Shown: one piece after another, positions 4,641 through 5,140 of the stretch
Layout of the letters: the number at the start of each line of letters is the position of its first letter
How positions within the stretch are numbered: position 1 is the first letter of the stretch
Origin: Rubrivivax sp.
GTDB taxonomy: Bacteria; Pseudomonadota; Gammaproteobacteria; Burkholderiales; Burkholderiaceae_C
DNA: 5,140 bases
Assembly: GCA_030693565.1 (NCBI GenBank)
Contig: JAUYAJ010000157.1
Coordinates: 1 to 5,140, forward strand
Direction of reading: 5' to 3'
The notes under the pieces: model-generated
The model's input: the letters and a program-made list of their open reading frames with translations, nothing else
What the model was told of the DNA's origin: nothing
Databases searched by the model: none
Position numbers and translations under genes: made by a program

Positions 4641-5140
4641 ATGAAGACTGCTTTGATCACCGGCGTCACCGGTCAGGACGGCGCGTACTTGGCCGAGTTG
4701 CTGCTGCAAAAGGGCTACGAGGTACACGGCATCAAACGGCGATCGTCGCTGTTCAACACCGACCGCATCTACCACCTGTACCAGGACCCACATGTCGACA
4801 ATCAGCGCTTCAAGCTGCATTACGGCGACTTGTCGGACAGCACCAACCTGATCCGAATCGTGCAGCAGGTGCAGCCCGACGAGATCTACAACCTGGGCGC
4901 GATGAGCCACGTGGCCGTGAGCTTCGAAACTCCCGAATACACGGCCAATGCCGACGGCATCGGCACCCTGCGCCTGCTGGAGGCCATCCGCATCCTGGGG
5001 CTTGAAAAGAAGTCGCGCTTCTACCAGGCCAGCACCAGCGAGCTCTACGGCCTGGTGCAGGAAACGCCGCAGAAGGAAACCACGCCCTTCTACCCGCGCA
5101 GCCCCTACGCCGTGGCCAAGATGTACGCCTACTGGATCAC
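4641..5140 (+). CDS. gmd: GDP-mannose 4,6-dehydratase, N-terminal part (cut by window end)
   Basis: Gmd converts GDP-D-mannose to GDP-4-keto-6-deoxymannose in the cytoplasm, the first step to GDP-fucose, GDP-rhamnose and GDP-perosamine for surface polysaccharides. The 166 complete codons show an extended short-chain dehydrogenase fold. The NAD(P)-binding loop is GVTGQDG (residues 8-14), followed by GIKRRSSLFNTDRI (30-43), HYGDLSDSTNL (60-70), NLGAMSHVAVSFETPEYTA (84-102), ASTSELYGLVQETPQKE (130-146) and PFYPRSPYAVAKMYAYWI (149-166). Thr132, Glu134, Tyr156 and Lys160 fall at the same numbers as the known E. coli Gmd catalytic residues, which supports ATG 4641 as the start. The E. coli protein is about 370 residues, so more than half is missing here. 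It is the first visible gene of what is probably a polysaccharide cluster continuing to the right. No frameshift is seen. Confidence 0.96.
   Translation, partial: MKTALITGVTGQDGAYLAELLLQKGYEVHGIKRRSSLFNTDRIYHLYQDPHVDNQRFKLHYGDLSDSTNLIRIVQQVQPDEIYNLGAMSHVAVSFETPEYTANADGIGTLRLLEAIRILGLEKKSRFYQASTSELYGLVQETPQKETTPFYPRSPYAVAKMYAYWI

Overview
The window is GC-rich, densely coding DNA. It most resembles a betaproteobacterium of the Burkholderiales (Comamonadaceae, Leptothrix or Rubrivivax-like). That placement is an inference from base composition, the style of the proteins and the type of REP-associated transposase; it was not tested by a search. All supported genes lie on the + strand.

Left part (31-2836): a two-gene operon for activated sulfate. 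cysD (ATP sulfurylase small subunit) is followed one base later by cysNC, a fusion of the ATP sulfurylase GTPase subunit with APS kinase. Together they convert sulfate, ATP and GTP into APS and then PAPS. Both genes look intact.

Middle part (2834-4559): an accessory island. A REP-associated tyrosine transposase (RAYT, HUH/Y1 family) gene sits between perfect 23-bp inverted arms (2859-2881 and 3768-3790). The left arm abuts the cysNC stop codon, and the right arm encodes the transposase's own last residues and stop. After 60 bp that hold a promoter with a palindromic operator comes a two-gene type II toxin-antitoxin module, an AbrB/PrlF-type antitoxin and a MazF/PemK-type toxin overlapping by 11 nt. 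Twelve bases after the toxin lies a 132-bp gene-less element (4428-4559) bounded by the same 23-bp arms in the same inverted arrangement. It looks like a small non-autonomous partner of the RAYT element and can fold into a branched structure.

Right part (4641-5140): the first 166 codons of gmd, GDP-mannose 4,6-dehydratase, running off the window. This enzyme opens the GDP-fucose, GDP-rhamnose and GDP-perosamine branches used in surface polysaccharides. A PAPS-making operon beside gmd raises the possibility that PAPS here serves polysaccharide sulfation as well as, or instead of, assimilation. That is only a hypothesis.

The most interesting structure is the four-arm repeat system: autonomous element, toxin-antitoxin module, then non-autonomous element, all between two housekeeping or polysaccharide genes. 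No rRNA, tRNA or CRISPR array was seen.
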